Source of the DNA: Parietaria judaica
Taxonomy: Eukaryota > Streptophyta > Magnoliopsida > Rosales > Urticaceae
DNA: 64,000 nt
Assembly (NCBI GenBank): GCA_954871525.1
Contig: OX940869.1
Location: 14,191,001-14,255,000, forward strand
Direction of reading: 5' to 3'
Below, piece after piece: positions 22,645 through 33,661 of this stretch; within the stretch, counting starts at the first letter, position 1, and each line of letters starts with the position of its first letter. A program made the position numbers and the translations under genes. Below the pieces are notes generated by a model, which was not told where the DNA came from, made no database searches, and saw nothing but the letters and a program-made list of their open reading frames with translations.

Positions 22645-24108
22645 TGTTGATGCAGAAAAATGCTTCAAACATTCAGCGGCCCAATAGCTCGTGTTGGGCC
22701 GGGCCCAAGATTGTCTTGTTGACTTTTTATGACTCTCGGGCTTGGGCTTCTGGACTTTCGAGTCAATCGGAACCTCCACTGACCCAATCATCAGAAATCC
22801 GTGGTAAACTCCACTACCTGTCGCTAATAGGGCCAGGACTTGGCCTGGCCCGGATTACAGGTTCGGGACACCAAAAACGGATTCCTGACCACTGTGTAGG
22901 GGGGGTCACAGTATCGACTTTCCAGTGAACCCTGGTGGATCAGACCCTCAACCGGCGTCACGGGGACAAATCCGGATCCTCGGGCTATCCGCGTAGTCAG
23001 TATATCTGCCGGAGATACAAGACTAGTGGATAGAACGAGCACCTCACGGATCTAGAACCTTGGCAAGGAGGGTCTTAGATCGTGCCATAATTTTCTCCAG
23101 AGTTTCCGCTCATATGTGTTTTCTCTCTCTCAGAACCTGGACAAAACAACACCGGAGATCAAGGAGAACCGGGGGGGGTACCCCCTGATTCACCTCCGAC
23201 GCTCAACATTAGAGTGATAATTGAGGGGAGGCGAGGTTTAGAGGGAGTAGAGAGAGTTTTAGGCGAGTTCTCGGGGTGAGAATCCAGTTCCCGTTAAGTG
23301 AAAACCGAGCTCCTATTTATAGGAGGGTCCGAGGGTTAAAACGTGAATAAATATTACTCCGGGAAGCCCCTGGGGTAATATTATATGTTTTTTCGGGTCC
23401 CGGGGACGTGGCCGATCCAACGCCGCAATCGGCGCCTCAATCCGACGTCGGACGCGCCCTCACACGCGGCTACAGTGCTGGTGACGCAGGATCACGCACG
23501 TGGCAGCCAGGGCTGACGTCAGCTCCTGCGTCAGCCACTGCGTCAGCGCACGCGTGGCGTCTCCTGGTTGGCTAGTTGAGTTCCTCGTGTCCAGTGGGAG
23601 GCCGCCACGTGGAGGGGTCAAGTTGACCCTTGGTGGGCCTGCTGGGTCGCCTGGCGCTTGTCAGGTGGCCCTTGGGGGCTATGGGGCCCACTCGGGTGAC
23701 CCTTGGGGCCTGTGGGGCCCGCTCGGGTGTTTCCCGGCGTGTCCCGGAGGCCCCGGGTGTTTCCCGAGGCCGTTTTTTACAAATTTTATATCGATTTTGG
23801 GTGTTTCGATATTTTTGGGATCATATGGACCCTTGGGGCCTGTGGGGCCCACTCGGGTGTTTCCCGGCGTGTCCCGGAGGCCCCGGGTGTTACTCGAGGC
23901 CGTTTTTTACAAATTTTATATCGATTTTGGGTGTTTCGATATTTTTGGGATCAACTGGACCCTTTATTGTTCGAAAACGGGCTTCCGGTGAATAATTTGG
24001 GGCAAAATTAATTATAATTAATTAATTAATTAATAAAAGAAAAATTAATTTAAATAATTTTTCTTTTGTTAATTAATATTAAATCAATTGTGTAAAATAC
24101 CCGTAACA
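22645..24108 (-). repeat. 5' LTR of the Tat element, 1464 bp
   Basis: Sense strand starts TGTTACGGGTATTTTAC and ends TGCATCAACA. The solo LTR at 28,055-29,313 matches it along its length. A sense-strand TATA box (ctataaatag) is at 23,313-23,322, followed by a transcript start region rich in CTCTCT. A 130-bp direct duplication occupies 23,701-23,830 and 23,831-23,960 and accounts for most of the length excess over the solo LTR. ORFs reported on the plus strand across this duplication are by-products of the GC-rich repeat. Confidence 0.92.
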
Positions 24109-24768
24109 GTAGTAATTTGTAAAATAATGATAAGAATGTTTTTTTTTTCTCCTCAATGCAGTCCCGTGAATACGGATAATAAAGTCAATCTGTATATTTT
24201 TTTTTATCGTATAAAACCTAAATTTTGATATATTTAAGTCCAAAGAAACAGGCCCCGAAAATATGATGCGGAGGGATGTCTTGTCTGCCAACAATGTCGT
24301 TTAGAATAAAAGTATAAAACTATATAGTTGAGTTTGGTGTGTTTCATGTCGTTATTAAGTAAAACTAGATGTTATGAAAGAGTAAGTTTTCATTGAAATT
24401 TGAATTACCAATATTTACGGCAAGTTTTCTTTGGTTTCCGTTCAAAACAACACGACAATAAAATGGCCAGAAAGTCAGGTCATTTCCTGGCCATAGCTTC
24501 ATAACATAAAGGTTTTGTAATTATTATTTCATTTAGATCCCTGCCTTAATAAAAGTGTCATAATAATGCTAACACCTAACACACATGCATAAATGCATTG
24601 GAAAAGCTAAAATTCAATTATTTGGTGATTATGGAATTTCATATGCTGTCACGTGAAAAGACGAACCCAATTTTTTTAAAAGATGGAAAAAGTTTCATCA
24701 CAGTCCAATGGAAATTATTATTAGGTCGGCAAAAGCAACATCTTTTTAGAGATTGTACCTGCTAATTT
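24109..24768 (+). repeat. Dispersed repeat R1, copy A, right part
   Basis: Continuation of the repeat begun at 3099. Segments match copy B (38,960-39,041, 39,261-39,320 and 40,901-40,985). The part 24,420-24,768 matches copy C at 47,812-48,128 in inverted orientation. The stretch aatacggataataaa at 24,169-24,183 is the uninterrupted site where copy B carries a SINE. Non-coding. Confidence 0.75.
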
Positions 24769-26007
24769 TTCAAACTATTGAAAAATATGGGCCCAAAAGG
24801 TAAAAGTCAAAGCCCACGAAGGAAAGTCAAAGCTCGGAGGTCCAAGTCCAAACCGTTAGACGAAATACGGAAGGAAAAACCCAAGAGCCAGAGCTCCAAG
24901 ACCAAATACCATCGCTCGCGGTAGATGCCACATCATCCCGTCAAAAGAAGCTAAAGAGAATATGAACAACATGATGACATTCGCAAGACTCTCAAATCGT
25001 GCACATAATTCAGCGGATTGGAAATCAGACACCCGGAAGACTATTTTCGGAGCCGCTGAAGCCCGCCCCGGCTAGGCCCCGAGAACACTATAGGCGCGAG
25101 GACCAGCCCCAGGACGCCTAAAACGTCTCATATCGCTGAGGAATGAAGGATTTCATGTGACCCAAGACTATAAATTAAGGGCTCACATTCTCTTCAACAT
25201 ACACAATCTCTTTCGAAGACACCCATAATCACTTCTCGTACGATCCCTTCACATTTCACCATTCTGCAACCGAACCAAAGGGTAAGAAAGGTGCTGGTTA
25301 GTGAAAATAATTTAACGCGATTTTTTATTTTCCGACATGGGGAATACATACTTTGTTTACATGGCTAATGGGGGTGCAGAACTAAATACACCTGGATTGT
25401 CTCTTCCCTTGTTTCTTGAAACGCCTAGTATGTCTGATTAAGTTCGTTACACTAAAATCAGAAAAAAAAAAAAAAAAAAAAACACCAAAACAAATAACAA
25501 TTTCAAATAAAATTACTTTAATATCTAGACATTTTTGTTTTGATTAAAATACTGATTCAGAAATTTTCACAAACGAATCTCGTGCAAGATTTGCGCAAGA
25601 ACAATAAGATAAAATATTTGTATAATGATTTGAATGGAAAAAAATGTCAACGTGTATTGAAGAGTCGTTTCAGTTAAATAGTTATAATTAATAATTTGAT
25701 AAATTAATTAAAAGAAGTTAAGAAACGGTTACAAATAATTTTATATAATTGATTATAAAATAATTCATTTATTATTAGTATAAATTAATTATTAGAAAAT
25801 GAAAACAGCCCATTTTATCTCTTCAAACAAACCGTATGATTAACAAAACTATTCTAAATATAATATATATTATATATATATATATTCATTCACAAATTTT
25901 TATATATATATTCACATATAACATACACATATAAACTATATATAGAATAAACAATAACAACTAATAACTTAAACGATAAATAGAAATATTATCTATATCG
26001 TGTAAAA
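24769..26007. other. Non-coding region with a possible LTR or promoter fragment
   Basis: 24,780-25,310 is less AT-rich and contains a TATA-like ctataaattaagg at about 25,168 followed by a CT-rich stretch, as in plant LTRs, but no matching second copy is in the window. A run of about 20 A occurs at about 25,462-25,482. The remainder to 26,007 is AT-rich with an AT dinucleotide run near 25,862. No gene seen. Confidence 0.35.
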
Positions 26008-26814
26008 TAGGGCTGAAACCAGAACCGGGAATCGGGAATTTGACTATTTTTTGCCCCTGTCCCGGAAAAATCAGGACACAGTTTTCTGTCCCGATTTTGG
26101 TTCTGGTTATGAAAATTCCTTGTTTTTGTTTTAAATCAGAACCGGGACCGGGACACCGATTAAAATCCCAATTTTTTTAGGACCAAAATTCAGGACGAAA
26201 ACCGGGACAAAATCCAAGATAGAAACATGAAAAAAACCAAATCCAAATTGCAAATTACCAAATCCAAGTAAATCCAAAATGTAAAATACCAAATCCAAGT
26301 ACAAAAGCAAAATACAAAATAAACAAATGCAAGATCCGATTCACGTCGTGAACTTCACAATGCCAAATCCAAATCTCAGTGCAAAAAACCGAGTCTAAAA
26401 TGCTAAATAGTAAATACCGAGTACAAACAAATTATTTTTTATAACAAAACGACATATAAGAAATGACATGTTAAATAAAATACCGAGTAATAGCTGAAAA
26501 ATAAATGACATGTTAAAATAATGGGCTGAAAAAAAAATAATGGATTAAAACCCTAATAGTAAACGACTTATAAGAAATGACATGCTAAAAAAACGACAAA
26601 CTTATAACAAAACGACATAAAACTGGAACCGGAACAAGAAAACCGGGAATTTCAGATTTTGAATTGTTTTGGTTTTGGTTTTTCAAACCGGAACCGGGAC
26701 GTCCCTTTTTAGGTTATAGTAAAAAGAAAAAACTTATTTTTTTCCAAAAACGGTCCGGTACCGGGACCAGAACCGGGACAAAACCGGGAACCGAGTACGA
26801 AATTTTCACCCCTA
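26008..26814. mobile_element. Non-autonomous hAT-type element, 807 bp
   Basis: It is flanked by a perfect 8-bp duplication gtgtaaaa at 26,000-26,007 and 26,815-26,822. The ends are inverted repeats tagggctgaaa / tttcaccccta (10 of 11 matching). Subterminal regions on both sides carry many gaaccggga motifs, a familiar architecture for hAT elements. There is no transposase; the ORFs inside are short and composed of the repeats. An 8-bp target duplication is diagnostic for hAT. Confidence 0.9.
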
Positions 26815-26966
26815 GTGTAAAATATATATATATAAACAAAAAGGACACATACACGTGTCGACATATTTTAAAGAACATCCAAATGAATAATATTAAAAAA
26901 ACAACTAAAACAAAAATTGGGCCATCAATATTTTTTATTTTTATTTTGAAAGAAGGAACTATCAAT

Positions 26967-27353
26967 TTTAAAAAGGAAAATGGCGGCATATATACTCAAA
27001 GTCTTTGAAAAGTAGACATTTAGTTCCCATTCGATTTTTTGGGTGGCAAAAGTTGTCAAACTCTTATTTTGTGTCTTTATTCATATTTCCACCCCTGACC
27101 GCATCACGTGTTACGTTTTTAAAACTATTAAATATACTTTTTTTAATTAAAAAAATTAAACTGATTGACTAATGATACAATGGTATGTTTAATGGGTTTA
27201 AAAACGTAATACATGGTGCAGTTCTGGACAAAAATATGACGGAATACACAAAATATGAGTTTGATAACTTTCGCCACCTAAAAAAGAATGGGAACTTAAT
27301 GTCAACTTTCAAATACTTTAGGTACTTATATTGCCATATTCCCACATTAAAAG
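26967..27353. mobile_element. Foldback MITE-like element with long imperfect inverted arms
   Basis: The left arm (about 26,967-27,080) includes agttcccattcg, ggtggcaaaagttgtcaaac and ttattttgtgt. The right arm (about 27,238-27,353) contains their inverse (acacaaaatatgagtttgat, ctttcgccacc, aatgggaactt). The two arms are roughly 110 bp each. I could not fix a target-site duplication, so superfamily and exact ends are open. Confidence 0.6.
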
Positions 27354-28054
27354 ACACAGATACATGTCAATTATTTTTCCTATTTCTAAGAGTTGTAACT
27401 GCTATATGTTGACGTTTCTTTAAAAGCCTCTATAATCTTGAAAACTCATCATAAATTCACAAATAGAAAAAAATAAACATATTGTTGTCCTATTGATGTA
27501 GTGCTCAACAATCCCCCAACACAATTACAACAAGACAGGTTTTCTTTTTATCATGTTTTTACTTTATTAACGATACATAAATTCACAAATATCAGTCTAA
27601 TAAATCTCTCCCTCCTTAGATGGCGTCTAATTATATATTTTAATTGGTTAATCTATATATTGATTTTACTTCAAAAGAGAGTTTGGTTAATGACCAATTA
27701 TGTTATATCAGATGGATTTCAATTTTTTTATTCTTCTTTTTTAATTGGAATCGTTTTTTTTTTCAAAATATAATTATTTTTAGCAGTTATTTATTAACAT
27801 ATGCGTTTGGCAACGCTTAAAATGCCTCGTTTCTGTCTTTCAAATAAACCTAACTGCTATATACGTGTTTGAAAAATCAGTTGTTATAAAAAATTCTAAA
27901 AGCGATTTCAGATTTTATGAATTCTAAAAATTAAGAATCATAATTTTCTCGAAAAAAAAAAATCATATTTGCTATACAAATTACTTAAATATCATTTATC
28001 TCCTAAAATCTCTCTAACAAACAAATGAAATAAATTATATATATATATATATAT
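27354..28054. other. AT-rich spacer, nothing recognised
   Basis: Short T/A-rich runs ending in a TA dinucleotide tract into which the neighbouring solo LTR inserted. No gene or repeat family recognised. Confidence 0.5.
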
Positions 28055-29309
28055 TGTTACGGGTATTTTACCCAATTGATTTGATATTAATTAACAAAAG
28101 AAAAATTATTAATTTTTCTTTTATTAATTAATTAATTATAATCAATTTTGCCCCAAATTATTTACCGGAAGCCCGTTTTTGAAAAATAAAGGGTCCAGAT
28201 GATCCCAAAAATATCGAAATACCCAAAATCGATATAAAATTTGTAAAAAAGGCATCGGGAAACACCCGGGGCTTCCGGGACACGCCGGGAAACACCCGAG
28301 CGGGCCCCACAGGCCCCCAAAGGCCAACCGCCACGTGGCAGCGTCTCTGCAGGACCACCAAGGGTCAAGCCCTGTCCCTCCACGTGTCACCCAGCCACTG
28401 GATGCGTCAAGAGGCTGACATCAGCCCTGTGACGTCGGCTGAAGTCATCAGCTTGGAGGCCAAGCTTCCAACGCGCGCCGCCCACGTTTGGCGTGCGTGT
28501 GGGCGCGTCCGGCGTCAGATTGGGACACCGATTGCGGCGTTGGATCGGCCACGTCCTGAGAATGCGAAAAACTATATTATTTTTCACCATGGGCCTTCCG
28601 AATCAAAAGATAATTGCCTTTGAATCCCCGGGTTCTCTTATAAATAGAAGCTCGGTTTTCACTTAACGGTAATTGGATTCTCACCCCGAGAACTCGCCCT
28701 AAACTCTCTCTACTCCCTCTAAAACTCGCCTCCCCTCAAATATCACTCTAATGTTAAGCGTCGAAGGTGAATCAGGGGGTACCCCCCCCCCCCCCCCGAT
28801 CTCGGGTGTTGTTTTGTCCAGGTTCTGAGAGAGAGAAAACACAATTGAGCAGAAGCTCTGGAGAAGATTCTGGCACAATCTAAGACCCTCCTTTCCAAGG
28901 TTCTAGATCTGTGAGGTGCTCGTTCTATCCACTAGTCTTGTATCTCCGGCAAATATACAGATTACGCGGATAGCCCGAGGACCCGGATCTGTCCCCGTGA
29001 CGCCGGTTGAGGGTCTGGTCTACCGGGGTTCACTGGAAAGTCGATACTGTGATCCCCCCTACACGGTGGTCAGGAATCCGTTTTTGGTGTCCCGAACCTG
29101 TAATCCGGGCCAGGCCAAGTCCTGGCCCTATTAGCGTCAGGTAGTGGAATTTACCACGGATTTCTGGTCACTGAGTCAGAGGAGGGTCCGTTTGACTCGA
29201 AAGTCCAGGAGCCCACGCCCTAAAGTCAAAAAAGTCAACAAGACAATACTGAGCCCGGCCCAACACGAGCTATTGGGCCGCTGAATGTTTGAATCATTTT
29301 TCTGCATCT

Positions 29310-29313
<4 letters not shown>
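28055..29313 (+). mobile_element. Solo LTR of the Tat-type gypsy family
   Basis: It starts tgttacgggtattttac and ends tgcatctaaca, matching the inverse of 22,645-24,108. The flanks are identical pentamers tatat (28,050-28,054 and 29,314-29,318) within a TA microsatellite. A TATA box (ttataaatag) lies at about 28,638. It has only one copy of the segment duplicated in the full element and a run of 16 C near 28,783. No internal region is present, so it most likely formed by LTR-LTR recombination. Confidence 0.92.
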
Positions 29314-29345
<32 letters not shown>

Positions 29346-29450
29346 GCTAAGTAAACGATCAGAAAACTAACTCCTTTAAAAACTCAAAATTTAAACCCGA
29401 GAAGTGGTGTAACAAACTCAGTAGTAAATATATAATTATATATATATTAA

Positions 29451-29919
29451 GGGTTAATGACGGCAAAAATACCCAAAGTTGGGTCAAAGAACCCCTCGTG
29501 TACCCAAAGTTTAAAAGTGGTGTTAAAAATACCCAAAATCGCATTTGGGGAGTTGACCAGTCCATTCTCGTAATGCCGTTAACTTACCCGTTAACTATGG
29601 CCACGCGGACAAACGTGGGTTGCTGACATAACAATTTTTGCCACATCGATGAGCCAAAATCAGCCTCGTTTACGACAAAACAACGAATTAAACCCCTAAT
29701 AAACACTATTTAATACAACTAATTGAACCCCTAATGATTACACTTAACAAAACAAATTTGTCCACGTGGCCAGAGTTAACCGGTAAGTTAACGGCGTTAC
29801 AAAAATGGAGTGATCAACTCCCTAAATGCGACTTTGGGTATTTTTGCCACCACTTTTAAACTTTGGGTACACGAGGGGTTCTTTGACCAAACTTTGAGTA
29901 TTTTTGCCGTCATTAACCC
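29451..29919. mobile_element. MULE-type MITE with ~160-bp terminal inverted repeats
   Basis: The ends gggttaatgacggcaaaaat and its inverse extend for about 160 bp with high identity (for example aagaacccctcgtgtaccca in both arms). A perfect 9-bp duplication atatattaa occurs at 29,442-29,450 and 29,920-29,928, the length expected for Mutator-like elements. The loop of about 150 bp has no coding capacity. One arm of another copy lies at 57,738-57,893. Confidence 0.93.
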
Positions 29920-30034
29920 ATATATTAATTATAATAACCGATGAATAAGTAAGCAGCCAATTAACTCCCTTAATCATAGTAAACTAAAAAATCTCCTATT
30001 ATTTCTCAACAGAGTTTAAAACGAAGTGTACAAT

Positions 30035-30320
30035 CAGGGCCCTGAGTTTGTCGGGACCCTAGGCGAAGACTGATTTTGGGGCCCCTATCGTGATTATAAA
30101 AATAAATATTAAGCCCACTAATACTACACTACACATCATGGCCCACTTTTATATAAGCGCACTTTTAATATGAATTTTTTTAATATGAATTGTGTCTATT
30201 ATATATTCTCACAACAGTAAAACGTGAGCACAATACACTCAATGTTTTTTTCTTCCATCGTGGGGCCCCTAATTTACAAATCTATTATAGTCTTGGGCCT
30301 ACCATGTATACCCTCAGGGC
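30035..30320. mobile_element. hAT terminal fragment (cagggcc family)
   Basis: It begins cagggccctgag, followed by ccctaggcgaagactg and ggggcccctatcgt. This resembles the terminal sequence at 49,169-49,240 next to a hAT transposase remnant. The other end and target duplication were not resolved. Confidence 0.45.
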
Positions 30321-31593
30321 CGATACTGTGTACAATTACGTGTATACATATACATATACACAATTACATCAAAATATACAAACTTGTATATTTGAAGCGG
30401 ATCCTTAATCATCCTTTTTATCTTTCATCTTATCGTTACCACACTTATCGAGGATTATCAACAGTTGAGAGGATTATCGATGAAAAATCACTAAAATAGT
30501 TTTAAGAATATATTTACTAAGTTTCTATATGTACATAAAATATAGTCTCACTCTCACATATGTAAATACTCAAATAAAATCATGCCATACTCAATAAAAT
30601 CATGTCGCACGAAAATAGTTGTTTGGCATTGAAGTTACTTTTGTCAAAAATTATTGAAAAGTGTATTTTTTTTAAGTACCCAATTTTTTCTTATTTTTAC
30701 ACTGTTTTTACGGAATATTTCGATTGGCATGGAATATTTGCCGATGACTACCGGCCAAAAGAATAATCGACGATTATCGAGGATAATCGAAGAAAATTCG
30801 AACCTTGCTTTTATCGTTATTTTTTATTTTCCACCCATGTCCCTCAATTAAATTTAATATTTTTTTATAGCTATTATCCTTTATAATAATCATCGACTAC
30901 AGTCTATATATGTATATCATGACTATAGTACTATACAGCTAAATAAGAGATAATTTAATGTATAGTCATTTTACTAAAGAGATGTCAAAGTAATGATTTT
31001 CAATTATTTGTTGGTCTCGAGATGAAAAACTGGAAGAGAATAGAATACGTAGTGTTATGTGCTACTCAATTATTGAAAATGTTACGTGGGACTAAATTAT
31101 TAAGAGAACTTCACATGTTAGTCCTCTTAAATTACTTTTTACAAATAACGTTTTATTAAAAGTAATGTTCTATAAATTTATTAGTTTGTTTTCTCAAATC
31201 CCGTGCAACCTCTATATGAAATAATTTTGAATATTGAAGTTGGTTGAGTAATTAATATATTTATTGAGTTCAATAATTAATTGACAAATATATTTTTAAA
31301 TAAATCACGATCCGAAAAAAATTGCATATTCATATAGTTTTCTAATGTATTAGAGATAGCATGCCTACTTTATGAAAGAATAAAGGAAAATGGCGTCGAA
31401 AACTAAAATTTAAAGCAAAGTTATGAAACTCACAAAAATTCGTATGTGAGGATTACTTGGTAAAATTTGATCAACCTTTAACTCATTTTACAAGAGTGTG
31501 TGAGTAACAAGCACGCCAGAAAATCGGAATATCATATATTTTAACCTATAAACTTTCAAGAACCCAAAAAATAAAACTATCATCCCTAGTATT
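30321..31593. other. AT-rich intergenic region
   Basis: Repeated short words such as gaggattatcga near 30,440-30,800 are visible, but no gene, RNA gene or known element is supported. Confidence 0.5.
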
Positions 31594-32289
31594 TGTTGGA
31601 AAATAAGCATAATGTAAATGAAATTTGGTCTGAAGGAAAACGCTCAAATGAGCCTTTACACAAAGAAGAAAAACGTTCAAATTGTCATTACACATTAAAT
31701 CAGATCAAAACGTTTTCATGTGCATTTACAAGCTTATAAAACGTTCACAGAGCTTTATTGCTCAAACGTTCAAAAAATGACATTGAAGATGGCATTGAAG
31801 ATGGTTGAACGGTTTTGATCATGTTGATCATTTCGGATCCTCAAATCACCCTATAAATGGACAGTGAGCTTGGTTAGTTTCGACACACCAAAAACTCACA
31901 AAAACACAGAAATATTTTTCCAGAAATTTTTCTTTCGAATCGCTTCCCTTGCTCTGCGGTTCGAATTTTCTAGGGTCTTAGAAACTTGTGGATAATAGAG
32001 GACTTACGGTTCGGTTTGCCGGAGTCTTCGATCGTGCTAAGAAGACTCGGTTTGCCATTGTATCCTGGGAAGGAGACGGCCGACGATCTCAGCACCACCG
32101 TGAGAGGCCGAATCTGCTTTAAGGAAAGTGTACTACACGCCTTGGCTTTCGCTTGTTTTCCTCCTCAGAGAAGCTACTCGTCATTGAAGCTCTTCAACTA
32201 AAGGTTCGTTTTATTTCTCGCTCAAAAACAGAGTTTCGGTTTCTAATGTTCATATCGCAATAAGAGAGAGAGAACATTTATACATAACA
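31594..32289 (+). repeat. 5' LTR of the young copia-type element
   Basis: It starts tgttggaaaataagc and ends catataca-type sequence ending aaca. A TATA box ctataaatgg is at 31,851-31,860, putting transcription start near 31,885. The frame at 31,986-32,201 is inside the LTR leader and is probably not a gene. Confidence 0.95.
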
Positions 32290-32291
32290 AT

Positions 32292-32305
32292 CTTAAAGCA
32301 GATTC
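32292..32305 (+). promoter_or_regulatory. Primer-binding position complementary to the element's own LTR
   Basis: The bases cttaaagcagattc lie two nucleotides after the 5' LTR. They are the exact reverse complement of gaatctgctttaag at 32,110-32,123 inside the same LTR. No match to the common plant initiator-Met primer-binding sequence is present. The geometry would allow an RNA end at 32,123 to prime directly next to the LTR. This is an inference from base pairing only. Confidence 0.6.
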
Positions 32306-32309
32306 TCGT

Positions 32310-33661
32310 TCTCCATTTTTGCGAAATGAAAACATAAAGAAGAAGCTCTCTGTTTTTTTTTTTTAAGAAAAGGAAAATAAAGAGACGAAGAAATTTTGTT
32401 TACAGAGCGACAGTATAAGTGTTTAAGCTCAAACCCTCTTCGCATGGTTTGGTCTTTTACCTTCGACAATAAGTTGCGAGCTGTTTTGTATTATTTATTA
32501 TATGAAAAACGTGTTGGCATCATGGCATGGATAGAATAGCAAGTATGATAGTGATAGTAAAATCTTAGCTTTATACTCTGCACAAATCTTTATGAATAGA
32601 TTTATAATATTATATATATATATACACTGTCTAGCCGTTTTGAAAGCATGAGTTGTGTTTGTGTATAATCTTATCATTGACACGTTTCTTTTTAAACTAT
32701 CATTATTATATTTGTTTTTTGTTATGTTGTGTACGAAAAGTTTTTTGTACACTGCTCAAAAAAAAAAATGTATGTATAGGCCTTTCTCTGCTCTTGATAA
32801 GACTATTCGACTATTTTATATATATATATAATTGTTATGGAGCCGTTTGAGATGGTCTGACACTCTGATGTCCGTCTGAGACTCTAAGTACAATTATTTT
32901 CACTATATTTTAATATATTGATATAGCTATAGAGTGATATAATTATATGGAAACATATGGCGTGTAGATAATTTTTTATCTGATCATGATTCATGATACA
33001 TTAAAAGTTTTTTTTTTTAACCAGTTACATTAAAAGTTGCAATTGTGTGTTACCGTTGGATTTCGGTGTTTATACAAAATATTAATATTATTCTATTATG
33101 TACAGATTTTTGTAATTGTATTGCTAAATATATTTAAAGCTTATTATATTATATATACATAAAGATATATGATATTTAAAGCTTATAATTATTATTTTAT
33201 ATGGTAGACATTGGCTTTACTTTTACTGTGTGTAATTATGAATCAAGCTGTTTGATTTGGTCAGAGTACAAGTATTAAAATTATATTTTAATATATAAAT
33301 AGATATAAGTTATAATTATCTAGTGAATAGACTGAGTTTTTCTATTATTCACGCACGTGTCTGTCTCTTGGCGATATCTCAAGCTCATTATTATATCACT
33401 ATATATAAGAGTAAATATATACTGTTTGGAATTTAGTGCTTTAATACACAATAGTACAGTAGCAAATAATTTATTGTGTAGTTGTTAAATAGCTTGCGAA
33501 AATTGGTTTATAGTCCTTTAATTTTATTTATTTTTGGACTCAGTATATTATGTACTCTCGGTATAATTTGTGAGATTTAAAGTGGTTGATTTCGCGTGGT
33601 ACACCCGATTATTGATCGAGGTACTAATATGTTTGACTTGGATTGTGTATAAAGTTCAAGA
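32310..33661. other. Long untranslated leader of the young copia-type element
   Basis: AT-rich, with TA runs and no supported ORF. It ends in cgtggtacacccgattattg shortly before the Gag start codon. Confidence 0.6.

Larger units (their letters stand above)
3188..24108 (-). mobile_element. Tat-type Ty3/gypsy retrotransposon containing a nested copia element
   Basis: The outer edges are a left LTR starting TGTTGATGC at 3188 and a right LTR ending CCGTAACA at 24,108. The flanking pentamers gtcgt (3183-3187) and gtagt (24,109-24,113) match at 4 of 5 bases. Joining the flanks recreates the uninterrupted R1 sequence seen near 38.97 kb. Read on the minus strand the order is 5' LTR (22,645-24,108), primer-binding site, decamer repeats, gag, protease-RT-RNase H-second RNase H-integrase, tandem repeats, antisense ORF, 3' LTR remnant. 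The duplicated RNase H and antisense ORF point to the Tat lineage. The polyprotein carries several stops, so the copy is inactive. A copia element and an associated deletion replaced most of the 3' LTR and part of the 3' region. Confidence 0.85.

Noticed and set aside
23500..24011. Three overlapping plus-strand ORFs of 100-160 residues
   Set aside because: They lie antisense inside the gypsy LTR and arise from its GC-rich 130-bp duplication.
24769..25460. A complete LTR
   Set aside because: TATA-like and pyrimidine-rich sequence is present, but no second copy, primer-binding site or target duplication could be found in the window.
31986..32201. 71-residue ORF present twice (also 35,991-36,206)
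   Set aside because: It is inside the two LTRs of the young copia-type element and overlaps the leader. No family resemblance seen.
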